Assembly (NCBI GenBank): GCA_902774275.1
Contig: CACYHN010000003.1
Location: forward strand, 1 to 61,650
Source of the DNA: an uncultured Bacteroidales bacterium
GTDB lineage: Bacteria; Bacteroidota; Bacteroidia; Bacteroidales; Bacteroidaceae
DNA length: 61,650 nt
Direction: 5' to 3'
Within the stretch, counting starts at the first letter, position 1; each line of letters opens with the position of its first letter. Below, piece after piece: positions 61,557 through 61,650 of this stretch. The translations under genes and the position numbers were made by a program. Below the pieces are notes generated by a model. That model was given only the letters and a program-made list of their open reading frames with translations. It was not told the DNA's origin and made no database searches.

Positions 61557-61650
61557 ATGCCAGGATTATTAGGAAAAAAGATCGGTATGACATCGGTCTT
61601 CGGTGCTGATGGAAAGAATGTTCCATGCACCGTTATCGAAGTTGGTCCTT
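61557..61650 (+). CDS. rplC: 50S ribosomal protein L3 (5' end only)
   Basis: The window cuts this gene after 31 codons. The visible start [20 protein letters not shown] and CTVIEVGP is typical of L3. It lies 47 bases after rpsJ, the standard S10-L3 order. Confidence 0.95.
   Translation, partial: MPGLLGKKIGMTSVFGADGKNVPCTVIEVGP

Overview
The window is chromosomal DNA from a member of the order Bacteroidales (phylum Bacteroidota), probably a gut or oral relative of Bacteroides/Prevotella/Paraprevotella. The evidence is: promoters of the Bacteroidota type (TAnnTTTG at -7, often TTTG or xTTG 19-21 bases upstream) in front of many genes; few Shine-Dalgarno sequences; an N-succinylornithine carbamoyltransferase of the kind first known from Bacteroides fragilis; meso-diaminopimelate dehydrogenase; Bacteroidota-only families (DUF4290, DUF3467, START-like protein, PorT); and four type IX secretion genes (porU, porV, sprA, porT). 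No insertion sequence, prophage, CRISPR array or plasmid gene is visible. All genes look intact except those cut by the window ends.

Layout. 1-480 is non-coding and hairpin-rich. 481-7010 holds a SUI1 gene and a FAH-family gene, then porU-porV-ispF. 7085-9115 is the minus-strand unit yicC-gmk-nadD. Next come rubrerythrin and a tight plus-strand run, 9875-17912: tsaB, DUF4290, murA, rimM, an M23 peptidase, dxr, rseP and a sodium symporter (envelope, isoprenoid and translation genes). 17880-22807 has a lipoprotein gene, the CCA-adding enzyme and a GH3 beta-glucosidase. 22942-30794 is the minus-strand ruvA-sprA pair. 30917-36293 holds ddh, a MORN/outer-membrane protein and the DUF2007-proB-proA-argF' operon (lysine, proline and arginine metabolism). 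36296-41141 is minus-strand: a PASTA protein, rluD, ddl, an acyltransferase, a lipoprotein, and separately rpmH. 41313-43664 is efp-radC-DUF59-lpxH. 43778-45996 is pta-ackA. A tRNA-Met gene, a START-like gene, an LptF/LptG permease and an aminotransferase follow. 50253-55735 has a ferredoxin, porT, rplS, a Wzi capsule protein, lolD and asd. The window ends with a XylE-type sugar porter and the start of the ribosomal supercluster (DUF3467, rpsL, rpsG, fusA, rpsJ, rplC).

How the genes work together. Most of the content is core: cell wall (murA, ddl, asd, ddh, M23, PASTA), lipid A and outer membrane (lpxH, lptF/G, lolD, rseP), isoprenoids (ispF, dxr), translation, and acetate fermentation (pta-ackA). 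PorU, PorV, SprA and PorT are parts of one machine, the type IX secretion system, encoded at three separate places.

The least ordinary signals are non-coding. There is a 34-base near-perfect inverted repeat that includes both stop codons of ispF and nadD; a hairpin-rich intergenic element that occurs three times; an inverted copy of part of the tRNA-Met gene beside that gene; four alternating inverted copies of an 11-base motif spaced about 41 bases apart; and TTGAAAA heptad arrays flanking terminators. I found no convincing new protein-based defence or mobile system.
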